Source: Pigmentiphaga humi
GTDB lineage: Bacteria; Pseudomonadota; Gammaproteobacteria; Burkholderiales; Burkholderiaceae_B
Assembly: GCF_900606115.1 (NCBI RefSeq)
Contig: NZ_UWPJ01000018.1
Coordinates: forward strand, 124,001-188,000
Length of the DNA stretch: 64,000 nucleotides
Direction of reading: 5' to 3'
The notes beneath the pieces are model-generated. The model was not told the origin of the DNA and made no database searches. It saw only the letters and a list, made by a program, of their open reading frames with translations. The position numbers were made by a program, and so were the translations under genes. Positions 9,327 to 17,640 of the stretch are shown here, in pieces. Every line of letters starts with the position of its first letter. Position 1 is the first letter of the stretch.

Positions 9327-10028
9327 ATGATGCGACGCCTTGTCCTTGCCGCCGCCCTGTCCCTGCCGTTGTTCGCGCATGCGGCGGGCACCGCCACGCT
9401 GGCGGGCGTGGACGACCGCGGCCAGCCGTTCTCCGCGTCGGTGGAATACGCAGGCGCCAGCCTGCGCGCGGCATCGCCCCAGACGCCCAACTATTACCTG
9501 CTCGCCCGCGGCGAGAAGATCTACGGCGTGGGCCGCGTCAATGGCCAGCCGATTGCGATGGAGGCCGGCGACCTGATGCGCATGGCGGGCGGCATGATGC
9601 CGAGCCCGACCGCGGTGCTCGAACAGGTCAGCGCCATCGAGTCGCTGCAATCGACCAACCGGCGGGAAACCGTGGCCGGCCTGGACGGCACGGTCTACGT
9701 CCTGGCGTATCAGGACGGCCGCCGCCAGCGCCGCACCGAGGAGCTGGTGCTGACGCCGGACCCGGCCGCCAGCGAACTGACCGCCGCCGCGCTGCGCCTG
9801 GGCCGCAGCCTGGCGGGCCTGTCCGGCACGCAATTGCCCGCCGGCGCCGACGACCTCGCCGGCCGCCTGCAGCGCGAAGGACTGGGCTTGCTGCGCTTCG
9901 GCAACCGCTTCCGCGTGGAGTCCCTCGACCGCCGCGCGCCGCAGGCCTCACGCTTCGAACTGCCTGGCGGATCCTTCCAGATCCCCGACCTGCGCGGCCT
10001 GCTGCCCGGCATCGGCGGCAGCCGCTAG
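9327..10028 (+). CDS. Exported protein of unknown function
   Basis: About 233 residues, beginning with a typical Sec signal peptide (MMRRLVLAAALSLPLFAHA) after GGAG, which decides the start at 9327 rather than 9300. The mature protein begins with a beta-rich section (GTATLAGVDDRGQPFSASVE), followed by EKIYGVGRVNGQPIAMEAGD. These resemble periplasmic proteins that judge or store a small ligand, but I do not recognise a named family. No lipobox, no membrane anchor after the signal. It lies 14 nt before the CDF transporter, so the two are probably one operon, and a role in metal handling in the envelope is possible but unsupported. Confidence 0.6.
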   Translation: MMRRLVLAAALSLPLFAHAAGTATLAGVDDRGQPFSASVEYAGASLRAASPQTPNYYLLARGEKIYGVGRVNGQPIAMEAGDLMRMAGGMMPSPTAVLEQVSAIESLQSTNRRETVAGLDGTVYVLAYQDGRRQRRTEELVLTPDPAASELTAAALRLGRSLAGLSGTQLPAGADDLAGRLQREGLGLLRFGNRFRVESLDRRAPQASRFELPGGSFQIPDLRGLLPGIGGSR

Positions 10029-10042
10029 GAAAACAGACACGC

Positions 10043-10933
10043 ATGAACCGCAGCACACGGCTCGGGCTGGCCAGCATCGCCGTCGGCGTCCTGGTACTGG
10101 GCCTGAAGTACATCGGCTACCTGCTGACCGGCAGCGTGGCCCTCTATTCCGATGCGCTGGAAAGTATCATCAATGTGGCAACGGCCTTGATCACGGTGGT
10201 GGCGGTCGCCGTCAGCGCGATTCCTGCCGACGCCAACCACCCCTATGGCCACAACAAAGCGGAGTATCTATCGGCAGTGCTCGAAAGCACGCTGATCGTG
10301 ATCGCGGCGCTGGCCATCCTGCGCGAAGCCTATATGGGTTTCCTGCACCCTCGGCCGCTGGCCGCGCCGGCGCTGGGCATCGCCTTCAATCTCGGCGCAA
10401 CGGCGATCAACGCGGCATGGGGCGCGATCCTGGTCCGGTACGGGCGGCGCTGGCACTCCCCGGCCCTGGTGGCCGACGGCCGCCATCTCTGGACGGACGT
10501 CGTCTCGTCGCTGGGCGTGGCGGCCGGGGTCGCGCTGGCGGCGCTGTCCGGCTGGCAGCGGCTGGATGCGCTCATTGCCGCGCTCGTGGCCGTCCACATA
10601 CTCTGGTCGGGCTGGATCCTGATGCGCGACTCGATCGGCGGGCTCATGGACCGCGCCTTGCCCGACGAGACCATCGCCGGCCTGCGCCGCCTCATCCAGG
10701 AGACCGGAGACGGCGCACTGCAGGCCTACGATTTGCGCTCGCGGCGGGCGGGCGCCCGCGTCTTCATCGAATTCAACCTCGTCGTTCCCGGCGCCATGCC
10801 GGTCGCGCAGGCCCATGCCATTTGCGACCGCCTGGAAGCCGCGCTGCACGCCTACATCGACGGCAGTACCGTCCTCATCCACCTGGAACCCGAAGGGGAG
10901 GCCGTCGCCGCCCCCGAGGTCCGAATCGCCTGA
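10043..10933 (+). CDS. Cation diffusion facilitator (CDF) metal exporter
   Basis: The 296-residue protein has the CDF fold: six membrane helices with the metal site S-D-A-L-E-S in helix 2 (SVALYSDALESIINV) and H-x3-D in helix 5 (DGRHLWTDVVSSLGV), the loop HPYGHNKAEYLSAVLES, and a C-terminal cytoplasmic ferredoxin-like domain. CDF proteins export Zn2+, Fe2+, Mn2+, Co2+ or Cd2+ by proton antiport. The HxxxD pair in helix 5 suggests a zinc- or iron-type site, but I cannot fix the substrate. It follows the exported protein gene closely, and the DUF1415 gene follows 18 nt downstream. Confidence 0.93.
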   Translation: MNRSTRLGLASIAVGVLVLGLKYIGYLLTGSVALYSDALESIINVATALITVVAVAVSAIPADANHPYGHNKAEYLSAVLESTLIVIAALAILREAYMGFLHPRPLAAPALGIAFNLGATAINAAWGAILVRYGRRWHSPALVADGRHLWTDVVSSLGVAAGVALAALSGWQRLDALIAALVAVHILWSGWILMRDSIGGLMDRALPDETIAGLRRLIQETGDGALQAYDLRSRRAGARVFIEFNLVVPGAMPVAQAHAICDRLEAALHAYIDGSTVLIHLEPEGEAVAAPEVRIA

Positions 10934-10951
10934 TTTCCATTCTTTGCCGCC

Positions 10952-11524
10952 ATGTACCATCCTCCGCTAGATTCCCTGCAGCACGACACCGTCATCGACG
11001 CCACCAAGGCCTGGCTGGAAAAAGCCGTCATCGGCCTGAACCTCTGTCCATTCGCCAAGGCCGTGCACATCAAGGACCAGATCGCCTACGTCGTCAGCGA
11101 TGCGCGCGATCCCGGCACGCTGCTCGAACACCTGGCCCAGTCCCTGCGCACGCTCGCCGAGGCCGATCCGGAGCGCATCGACACGCTGCTGCTGATCCAT
11201 CCCTGGGCGCTGGACGACTTCTATCTCTACAACGATTTCCTGGATGAAGCCGACGCGGCCGTCGAGGCGCTGGGCCTGCTGGGCGAGATCCAGGTCGCCA
11301 GCTTCCATCCCGACTACCAGTTCGCGGACACCGAGCCCGACGACGTCGAGAACTACAGCAACCGCTCGCCTTACCCCACCCTGCACCTGCTGCGCGAAGC
11401 CAGCGTGGACCGCGCGGTCGAAGCCTTTCCTGAAGCCGAGCAGATCTACGAGCGCAACATCGAGACGCTGCGCGCGCTCGGCCACGAAGGCTGGCAGAAG
11501 CTGGGAATCCCGCCGGGCGAATAA
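10952..11524 (+). CDS. DUF1415 family protein
   Basis: A 190-residue soluble protein matching the DUF1415 pattern: TKAWLEKAVIGLNLCPFAKA near the N-terminus, IDTLLLIHPWALDDFYLYND, and FHPDYQFADTEPDDVENYSN followed by RSPYPTLHLLREASV. The conserved NLCPFA cysteine and acidic/His-rich centre hint at a small enzyme, but no function is established to my knowledge. It lies at the end of a plus-strand run and converges on arfB with 5 nt between stops. Confidence 0.88.
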   Translation: MYHPPLDSLQHDTVIDATKAWLEKAVIGLNLCPFAKAVHIKDQIAYVVSDARDPGTLLEHLAQSLRTLAEADPERIDTLLLIHPWALDDFYLYNDFLDEADAAVEALGLLGEIQVASFHPDYQFADTEPDDVENYSNRSPYPTLHLLREASVDRAVEAFPEAEQIYERNIETLRALGHEGWQKLGIPPGE

Positions 11525-11529
11525 GCGCC

Positions 11530-11952
11530 CTATTCTTCGCCTACCCGCCCGCGCAGGCGCTTGATCTCGCCGTGGCGCACCTTGCGCTGCAGCCGCCGCT
11601 GGCGCGAGCCCGCCGTGGGGCGGGTCGGCTTGCGCGGCTTGGGCGGTTCGGCCACCGACGCCAGCAGCACGCGCAGGCGTTCGAGCGCATCGGCACGGTT
11701 CTTGTCCTGGCTGCGGAACGACTGCGCCTTGATGACCACCACGCCGGCGCTGGAAATGCGCCGGTCGTGCTTCTGCATCAAGGCCTCTTTCCAGGCCTGC
11801 GGCAGCGACGAAGCCGCGATGTCGAAGCGCAGGTGGACGGCGCTGGAAACCTTGTTGACGTTCTGGCCGCCCGCCCCTTGGGCGCGCATCATGGTCAGGA
11901 CGATCTCGTCCTCGCCGATGGCGACCCCGTGGGCGATGGGCAGGATGTTCAT
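11530..11952 (-). CDS. arfB: ArfB (YaeJ), ribosome-rescue peptidyl-tRNA hydrolase
   Basis: A 140-residue protein with the class I release factor GGQ motif at residues 28-30 ([21 protein letters not shown]), and no codon-recognition domain. The C-terminal tail is strongly basic ([20 protein letters not shown]), as needed to enter the empty mRNA channel of stalled ribosomes. ArfB hydrolyses peptidyl-tRNA on non-stop ribosomes. Its ATG overlaps the bioB stop as ATGA, so translation is probably coupled to biotin synthase, although the two functions are unrelated. Confidence 0.95.
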   Translation of the reverse strand: MNILPIAHGVAIGEDEIVLTMMRAQGAGGQNVNKVSSAVHLRFDIAASSLPQAWKEALMQKHDRRISSAGVVVIKAQSFRSQDKNRADALERLRVLLASVAEPPKPRKPTRPTAGSRQRRLQRKVRHGEIKRLRGRVGEE

Positions 11953-12950
11953 GCCGCGCCCGCCTCCACCCGCATGCCCAGCCGGCGCAGCAGCGCGCGG
12001 TCGGCTTCCGCCTGCGGGTTGTCGGTGGTCAGCAGGCGATCGCCATAGAACATCGAATTGGCGCCGGCCAGGAAGCACAGGGCCTGCAGCGCTTCGTCCA
12101 TCTGCTCGCGGCCGGCCGACAGGCGCACCACGGCCTGCGGCATGGCAATGCGGGCCACCGCGATGGTGCGGACGAATTCGAACGGGTCCAGCGCCGCGTT
12201 GTCCGCCAGCGGCGTTCCTTCGACGCGCACCAGGTTGTTGATCGGCACCGATTCCGGATAGGGGTCCATGTTGGCCAGCTGCGCGATCAGCCCCGCGCGC
12301 TCGCGGCGCGATTCGCCCAGCCCCACGATGCCGCCGCAGCATACCTTGATGCCCGCGTCGCGCACGCGATCGAGCGTATCGAGCCGGTCCTGGTAGGTGC
12401 GCGTCGTGATGATCTGTCCGTAGAACTCGGGAGCGGTATCGAGATTGTGGTTGTAGTAGTCCAGCCCCGCCTCGCGCAACTGCTCGGCCTGGCCGTCGCG
12501 CAGCATGCCCAGGGTCACGCAGGTTTCCAGGCCCAGGCCCTTGACCGCGCTCACCATCTCGGCCACGGCGTCGACCTGGTGCGGCTTGGGGCTGCGCCAG
12601 GCCGCGCCCATGCAGAAGCGCGTGGCGCCGTTGTCCCGCGCCGCGCGCGCCGCATCCAGGACCTCGTCCAGCGGGAGGAGCTTCTCGGTCTCCACGCCGG
12701 TATCGTAGCGGGCCGATTGCGGGCAGTACGAACAATCTTCCGGACAGCCGCCGGTCTTGATCGACAACAGGGTCGAGAGCTGGATGGCGCTCGCGTCGAA
12801 GAAACGGCGGTGCGTCTGCTGCGCGCGGTACATCAGGTCGGCGAAGGGCAGTTCGAACAGCGCCGCCACGTCGGCCACCTTCCAGGGCGTGCAATTGCGG
12901 CGAGATGTAACCGGAACGGAAGCGCTGGCGAGGGTGGAATCGGCGTGCAT
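11949..12950 (-). CDS. bioB: Biotin synthase
   Basis: The 333-residue radical SAM enzyme carries the C-x3-C-x2-C cluster motif at Cys69, Cys73 and Cys76 ([17 protein letters not shown]) and the BioB signatures [13 protein letters not shown] and GGIVGLGE. It inserts sulfur into dethiobiotin using a [4Fe-4S]/SAM radical and an auxiliary [2Fe-2S] cluster. Other bio genes are not in the window, so biotin genes are dispersed. The start at 12950 has AAGGAG just upstream. The 356-nt region between bioB and the divergent HU gene must hold both promoters. Confidence 0.97.
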   Translation of the reverse strand: MHADSTLASASVPVTSRRNCTPWKVADVAALFELPFADLMYRAQQTHRRFFDASAIQLSTLLSIKTGGCPEDCSYCPQSARYDTGVETEKLLPLDEVLDAARAARDNGATRFCMGAAWRSPKPHQVDAVAEMVSAVKGLGLETCVTLGMLRDGQAEQLREAGLDYYNHNLDTAPEFYGQIITTRTYQDRLDTLDRVRDAGIKVCCGGIVGLGESRRERAGLIAQLANMDPYPESVPINNLVRVEGTPLADNAALDPFEFVRTIAVARIAMPQAVVRLSAGREQMDEALQALCFLAGANSMFYGDRLLTTDNPQAEADRALLRRLGMRVEAGAA

Positions 12951-13306
12951 GAAAACTCCTTGATAACGGATCGCTGCGCCCGCGGCGCCTGCGCGTCGCT
13001 ATGGTAAGCAAGCAAGCCTGTCCGATCAAACGGCAAAGCTCCGTTTTTTCATATAAAAATCTGCGAATTTGCAGCCATCTTCGCGATTTTAAAAAAACTC
13101 GGCAGCAAGATGCCGCCTACGCCTGTTGCAATTTTCCGCTGCGGCGCCCGGCGGGCCCGTGTTTGGCCAGTCCCCACGCGGCCGACGCGAGGTTCCCGCC
13201 ACGCCGGGAGCCGACTTGCAATTCTTCGCCAAGATTGTTTGAATGCCGGCCTGTGCAAAGGCAGAACGCCGCGTCGGCGAGCTGCCCATTTTTTCAAGGA
13301 GTACGC
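12951..13306 (+). promoter_or_regulatory. Intergenic region between bioB and the HU gene
   Basis: This 356-nt stretch has no convincing gene. It is AT-rich around 13030-13105 (runs of T and A) and contains a small imperfect palindrome, CTGCGAATTTGCAG, near 13061. It probably holds divergent promoters for bioB and the HU gene. I see no recognisable BirA-type biotin operator. Confidence 0.4.
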
Positions 13307-13588
13307 ATGCGCACCAAAAAAGAACTGATCGACGCTCTGGCCGAGCTCACCCAACAACCGAAGAACGTCACCGAAGCCTTCGTCGACGCCCTGGGCGATG
13401 CCCTGCGCGAATCGCTGGCCAAGGGCGACGAGGTCGTGCTGCCCGGCGTCGGCAAGTTCTCGGTGAAGGCGAAGGCGGCCAAGACCGGCCGCAACCCGCG
13501 CACCGGCGAAGCCATCCAGATCGCCGCCCGCAAGGCCCCCGCCTTCAGCGCGGCCAAGGTCCTGAAGGACGCCGTGGACGCCAAGTAA
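13307..13588 (+). CDS. HU-family nucleoid DNA-binding protein
   Basis: A 93-residue protein with the HU/IHF fold: MRTKKELIDALAELT, GVGKFSVKAKAAKTGRNPRTG (the beta-arm with the conserved RNPRTG turn) and ending AFSAAKVLKDAVDAK. HU binds and bends DNA without strong sequence preference and helps pack the nucleoid. The start is set by AAGGAG upstream of the ATG; a longer reading from 13001 contains no homology. It resembles HU-beta more than IHF, but the exact paralog cannot be fixed here. A perfect 26-bp palindrome follows the stop. Confidence 0.93.
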   Translation: MRTKKELIDALAELTQQPKNVTEAFVDALGDALRESLAKGDEVVLPGVGKFSVKAKAAKTGRNPRTGEAIQIAARKAPAFSAAKVLKDAVDAK

Positions 13589-13605
13589 TCCGGCGCACCG
13601 CATGT

Positions 13606-13631
13606 GCATCGAAGCCGGCCGGCTTCGATGC
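13606..13631 (+). terminator. Perfect 26-bp palindrome after the HU gene, probable terminator stem
   Basis: Half-site GCATCGAAGCCGG is followed at once by its exact complement, 17 nt after the HU stop. The stem is very stable but no T-run follows, so termination is inferred. It also lies about 70 nt before the TTG start of the marR gene. Confidence 0.5.
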
Positions 13632-13697
13632 CCCCGCCAAGCCCAAAAGATCAGCCTGCCTTACACTCACAGGAATCCCAGCCCCCGGAGCCGATTC

Positions 13698-14162
13698 TTG
13701 CCGACCGATCCCACCGCAGAGCCCTTCGACGGTCCCAGCACCACTTACCTGGTCTCCCAGGTCCACCACCCGCTGCGCAACATCAGCGACGCCCTGCTCA
13801 AGCCCTACGGCGTCACGGGGATCCAGTTCACCGTATTATCCGTGGTCGCGCACCGCAACGGCCTGTCTTCCGCCGATCTGTCGCGCCGCTTCTATGTCAC
13901 CCCGCAGTCCATGGGCCAATTGCTCTCCACGCTGGAAGAGCGCGGCCTGCTCGAACGCAAGGAAGACGCGAACAACCGGCGCATCCTGCGCATCGGCCTG
14001 ACTGCCGCGGGCTGCAAGGTGGTCGAGGCCGGCACGCGCGACATGGCCAGGCTCGAGGAAGAAGCCTTCAGCAGCCTCAGCGCCAAGGAATTGAAGACCC
14101 TGCGCGGCCTGCTGCGCACCCTGGTCGACGATTTGCGCCAGCGCAGGATGGGCGCGAGCTGA
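13698..14162 (+). CDS. MarR family transcriptional regulator
   Basis: A 154-residue winged-helix protein: VHHPLRNISDALLKPYGVTG, then IQFTVLSVVAHRNGLSSADLSRRF (helix-turn-helix), and the wing with the MarR signature LERKEDANNRRILRIGLTAAG. I start it at TTG 13698 because GGAG is 7 nt upstream and residues before this show no family similarity. MarR proteins usually repress neighbouring genes and are released by small aromatic ligands. Next to it lie a Bug receptor and an aromatic FAD hydroxylase, so the likely ligand is a hydroxybenzoate-type compound (inference). Confidence 0.88.
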   Translation: MPTDPTAEPFDGPSTTYLVSQVHHPLRNISDALLKPYGVTGIQFTVLSVVAHRNGLSSADLSRRFYVTPQSMGQLLSTLEERGLLERKEDANNRRILRIGLTAAGCKVVEAGTRDMARLEEEAFSSLSAKELKTLRGLLRTLVDDLRQRRMGAS

Positions 14163-14200
14163 GACGCCCGCCGCCTGCAGGCGTCTATCGAAATCCGTTG

Positions 14201-14226
14201 TGAATCGATAATTAATATGTGATTCA
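14201..14226 (+). promoter_or_regulatory. Candidate MarR operator and promoter before the Bug/hydroxylase genes
   Basis: TGAATC (14201-14206) and GATTCA (14221-14226) form an inverted repeat around an AT-rich centre (GATAATTAATATGT). The right arm overlaps a possible -35, TTCAAC at 14223, with -10 TATAGT at 14247 and an 18-nt spacer. It lies between marR and the Bug gene, where the regulator would be expected to bind. Confidence 0.45.
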
Positions 14227-14286
14227 ACAGCCAGGCCGCTCCGTCATATAGTCCCCGCATATCCATACCTTACACAGGGGACGAAC

Positions 14287-15282
14287 ATGAATGAATCCTT
14301 GCGTGCAGCGGGCCGGCAGACGCGCCGCGCCTGCCTGAGCATCCTGGCCGCCGCGCTGGCAGGCGCCGGCGCCATGGCCCACGCCGCCGGTTTTCCCGAG
14401 TCGCCCATCACCATCGTGGTTCCCTTCCCGCCGGGCGGACCGACCGACACCACCGCCCGCCTCGTGGGCAAGACCCTCTCCAAGCAACTGGGCCAGCCCG
14501 TCGTGGTGGAAAACCGCGCCGGCGCGGGCGGCACCGTAGGCTCGACCTACGTGGCGCGCGCCAAGCCGGATGGCTACACCTTGCTGTGGGCCAGCACCAG
14601 CAGCCTAGGCGTGGCGCCCGGCCTGTACAAGAACCTGGCCTACTCCCCCGTCAATTCGTTCGAGCACGTGGGCCTGGTGGGCCGCAGCCCCATTCTGCTG
14701 GTGGTGCGCTCCTCGCTCAACATCGATACGCTGCAGGCGCTCACCGCATATTCGGCCAACAACCGTGTGTCCTACGGCTCGGCCGGCAACGGCTCGATCA
14801 ACCACCTCACCGGCGAATGGCTCAAGGAAGTCTCGGGCGCGAACCTGATGCACGTGCCCTACAAGGGCGGCGCGCCGGCCCTGGCCGACATGCTGGGCGG
14901 CCAGATCGAAATGACGCTGGAAACCATTACGGTGGTCCGCCCCTATCTGGAGACCGGCCGCGCCAAGGTGCTGGCCACGGGCGGCGCGACGCGTTCGCCG
15001 GACATGCCGCAAGTGCCCACCGTGAAAGAGATCTACGGCAACGATTTCGAATCCTATTCGTGGACCGGCCTGGTCGCCCCCGCGGGCACGCCCGCGGCCG
15101 TGGTCAGCAAGCTCAACAACGCGCTGCGCACCGCGCAGGACGATCCCGAACTGCTGGCGCAAATGAAAGCCGGCGGCCAGGACGTGATCAAGACCTCGCC
15201 CGCCGAATTCAAGAAATTCGTCACTGCCGACACGCAACGTTGGTCGGCCCTGATCCAACGCACCAAAACCACTCTGGACTGA
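14287..15282 (+). CDS. Bug (TctC-type) periplasmic solute-binding protein
   Basis: The 331-residue protein has a signal peptide ending AMAHAAG and the Bug hallmarks FPESPITIVVPFPPGGPTD, VVVENRAGAGGTVGSTYVA and MHVPYKGGAPALADMLGG. Bug proteins bind carboxylates through two water-mediated loops and deliver them to tripartite TctAB transporters or sensors. No TctA/TctB genes are in the window. The FAD hydroxylase gene starts 5 nt after the stop, so this receptor probably captures the aromatic acid (or precursor) that the hydroxylase uses. Confidence 0.93.
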   Translation: MNESLRAAGRQTRRACLSILAAALAGAGAMAHAAGFPESPITIVVPFPPGGPTDTTARLVGKTLSKQLGQPVVVENRAGAGGTVGSTYVARAKPDGYTLLWASTSSLGVAPGLYKNLAYSPVNSFEHVGLVGRSPILLVVRSSLNIDTLQALTAYSANNRVSYGSAGNGSINHLTGEWLKEVSGANLMHVPYKGGAPALADMLGGQIEMTLETITVVRPYLETGRAKVLATGGATRSPDMPQVPTVKEIYGNDFESYSWTGLVAPAGTPAAVVSKLNNALRTAQDDPELLAQMKAGGQDVIKTSPAEFKKFVTADTQRWSALIQRTKTTLD

Positions 15283-15287
15283 TCTCC

Positions 15288-16475
15288 ATGCGTATCATCA
15301 TCGCCGGCGCCGGCCTGGGCGGTCTCACCGCCGGTCTCGCGCTGCTCAAACAAGGCTTCCAGGTCCGCATCCTGGAACAAGCGACCGTGCTCAAGGAAGT
15401 GGGCGCCGGCATCCAGCTCGGCCCCAATGCCGTCCACGTCCTCTATGCCCTGGGTTTGCAAGACGACCTCAACGCCAAGGCCTGCGAGCCGTCGGCCAAG
15501 ATCGTGCGGCTCTGGAATACCGGACAGACCTGGAACCTGTTCAACCTCGGCGACGTCTCGCGCGAGCTGTACGGCTACCCCTACCTGACGGTGCACCGCG
15601 CCGACCTGCACGAAGCCATCGCCGCCGGCGTGCTGCGCGAAGACCCGCAGGCGCTGGTGCTGGGCGCCAAGTTCGTCCGCTATGAACAGCACGGCAACGG
15701 CGTGTCCGTCCATACTGCCGACGGCCGCTGCTTCGAAGGCGACATCCTGATCGGCGCCGACGGCGTGCATTCGCAGGTCCGCTCGCAACTGTTCGGCTCC
15801 GACAGCCCGCGGTTCTCCGGCCTGGTGGCTTGGCGCGGCGTGATCGAAGCCGACAAGCTGCCGGAACACCTGCGCCATCCCTATGGCGTGAACTGGGTCG
15901 GCCCCGGCGCCCACGTCATCCACTACCCGCTGCGCGCCTTCAAGCTGGTCAATTTCGTGGCGGCGGTGGAGCGCTCGGACTGGCAGGTCGAATCCTGGAC
16001 CGAGCGCGGCACCGTCGAAGAATGCCTGACCGACCTCAAGGGCTGGCATGAAGACGTCCATACGCTGGTGCGGGCCACCGACGTTCCGTACAAGTGGGCG
16101 CTGATGGTGCGCGATCCCATGGAACGCTGGAGCGACGGCCGCGTGTCGCTGCTGGGCGACGCCTGCCATCCGACCCTGCCTTTCCTGGCGCAAGGCGCCG
16201 GCATGGCGCTGGAAGACGGCTACATCCTGGCGCGCGCCCTGCGCGACCACGCCGATGCGCCGGAACAGGCCCTGCTGCGCTACGAAGAGGCGCGCAAGGA
16301 CCGCACCGCTGGGGTGGTGAACGGCTCCAATGCCAATGCCAAGCGCTTCCACAACCGCGAACTCGCGCACCCCGAAGGCGCCGAGGCCTACGTCAACCGC
16401 GAATGGCAGGAAGAGCGCATCAAAGAGCGCTACGAGTGGCTGTTCACCTATGACGTCGAGACCGTGCCGATCTGA
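15288..16475 (+). CDS. FAD-dependent aromatic hydroxylase (3-hydroxybenzoate 6-hydroxylase/salicylate hydroxylase family)
   Basis: 395 residues in the class A flavoprotein monooxygenase layout: Rossmann motif IIAGAGLGGLTAGLALLKQG, EVGAGIQLGPNAVHVLYALG, the NAD(P)H/FAD motif ILIGADGVHSQVRSQLFG, and LLGDACHPTLPFLAQGAGMALED that binds the FAD ribityl chain. The family hydroxylates phenolic acids, for example 3-hydroxybenzoate to gentisate or salicylate to catechol. GIQLGPNA is closer to 3-hydroxybenzoate 6-hydroxylases than to NicC proteins, but the substrate is not proven. It follows the Bug gene in one operon behind marR. No ring-cleavage dioxygenase lies beside it. Confidence 0.85.
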   Translation: MRIIIAGAGLGGLTAGLALLKQGFQVRILEQATVLKEVGAGIQLGPNAVHVLYALGLQDDLNAKACEPSAKIVRLWNTGQTWNLFNLGDVSRELYGYPYLTVHRADLHEAIAAGVLREDPQALVLGAKFVRYEQHGNGVSVHTADGRCFEGDILIGADGVHSQVRSQLFGSDSPRFSGLVAWRGVIEADKLPEHLRHPYGVNWVGPGAHVIHYPLRAFKLVNFVAAVERSDWQVESWTERGTVEECLTDLKGWHEDVHTLVRATDVPYKWALMVRDPMERWSDGRVSLLGDACHPTLPFLAQGAGMALEDGYILARALRDHADAPEQALLRYEEARKDRTAGVVNGSNANAKRFHNRELAHPEGAEAYVNREWQEERIKERYEWLFTYDVETVPI

Positions 16476-16493
16476 AGCCGGCCTGGCGCGGGG

Positions 16494-17399
16494 TCAATCC
16501 CGCGCCATCACCTGCTTGAACAGCTCCGCGAAATCGGCCAGCGTTTCGTGCAGCGGCGCGCCCGTGCGCATGACATAGCTGAAATCGAAAGACGTCGTCG
16601 GGCTGATCGGACTGAACGCAAGTTGGTAGCGCACGCAGGCATGCTGGGCGAATGCCGGGATGACGGCGATGCCGAATCCCTGCTCGGCCATGCCCAGCGC
16701 GGTATCCAGGTGCTGGACGGTCATCCGCTGGGCAATGTCTATGCCCTGGCGGAACAAGGCATCTTCGCTCACCTGCTGGACCGGGCTGTCTTCGGTCAGC
16801 GCGATATACGGCTGGCCGCGCAGCATCTCCCAGGTGGTGTCCTCGCGCCCCGGCGCCGACGGCACCGGCTGGTAGCGGCCGGGCGAATAGACCGCCAGCA
16901 GCCCCGACGACTCGATGGGCTTGCGCACCAGCCCCGACACCTTGGTAAAGAACGCGCCGAAGGCGGCATCCACCTCGCCGGCTTCCGCCAGTTGCTGGAT
17001 CTCCATCGGACCGCCGGCAATGATCTCGACTTCCACGTTCGGATGCCGGTGCCGGAAACGCCGCAAGGTCTCCGGAACGACGTTGGCCGCCATCAGCGGC
17101 GTGAACGCCAGCTTGAGCGCGGCGCCTTCCTGGCGGCCCATCTCCCGCAGGCGAGCCGCGGCGGAAGTCAGCTCGCGCTCGGCCAGCTCGGCCGAAGGCA
17201 GAAAAGACCGCCCCGCCTCGGTAAGCACCACCGCGCGGGTCGTCCGCTCGAACAACCTCACATTGAGTTGCGACTCGAGTTCCCGGATCGTCGCGCTAAG
17301 CCCCGCCTGGCTCAAATGCAGGCGCTGGGCGGTGCGGGTGAAGTTGCCCGATGCGGCAACGCCGAGAAAGGCACGCAACTGGCGCAAGGAGATGTTCAT
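16494..17399 (-). CDS. LysR family transcriptional regulator
   Basis: A 301-residue LysR protein: N-terminal winged helix (MNISLRQLRAFLGVAASGNFTRTAQRLHLSQAGLSATIRELE) and a C-terminal effector domain (ALKLAFTPLMAANVVPETLRRF, then AFGAFFTKVSG). It is convergent with the hydroxylase gene (18 nt between stops) and not divergent from any neighbour, so its target is uncertain. The closest upstream DNA is the large inverted repeat at 17416-17636. Confidence 0.93.
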   Translation of the reverse strand: MNISLRQLRAFLGVAASGNFTRTAQRLHLSQAGLSATIRELESQLNVRLFERTTRAVVLTEAGRSFLPSAELAERELTSAAARLREMGRQEGAALKLAFTPLMAANVVPETLRRFRHRHPNVEVEIIAGGPMEIQQLAEAGEVDAAFGAFFTKVSGLVRKPIESSGLLAVYSPGRYQPVPSAPGREDTTWEMLRGQPYIALTEDSPVQQVSEDALFRQGIDIAQRMTVQHLDTALGMAEQGFGIAVIPAFAQHACVRYQLAFSPISPTTSFDFSYVMRTGAPLHETLADFAELFKQVMARD

Positions 17400-17415
17400 G
17401 CGCTGATTATAAGCT

Positions 17416-17636
17416 CCCCCCTACGCGCTTCGCGCGCCCCCCAGGGGGCGAGGCGCGTGGACCGGCAGAGCCGGATCCACCGCCTCCCGGGTCGAGGGAA
17501 TGTATCTTGGTCTGTGGCAGCTCGCTCTTTTGCCTCGACCTCACGCAAGCGCATGTTGGACGACGGGCACCGCGGATCCGGCTCCGCCGGTCCGCCAGTG
17601 CCGCCCCCTGGGGGGCGCGCGAAGCGCGTAGGGGGG
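17416..17636. repeat. Large inverted repeat element, two 35-bp perfect arms
   Basis: The arm at 17416-17450 (six C, then TACGCGCTTCGCGCGC, then six C and AGGGGGCG) is exactly complementary to the arm at 17602-17636. Inside lie imperfect second arms with the core GGACCGGC(A/G)GAGCCGGATCC (17459-17479, and its complement 17572-17593). The stretch contains no gene. The same core recurs at about 38100 and 59197, so this is a dispersed family; here two copies face each other. Between two minus-strand genes it could end transcription. Confidence 0.85.
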
Positions 17637-17640
17637 GGAC

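Noticed and set aside
17416-17636. Insertion sequence ends
   Set aside because: The 35-bp arms enclose only 151 bp with no transposase, and related cores occur without arms elsewhere; treated as an extragenic repeat.
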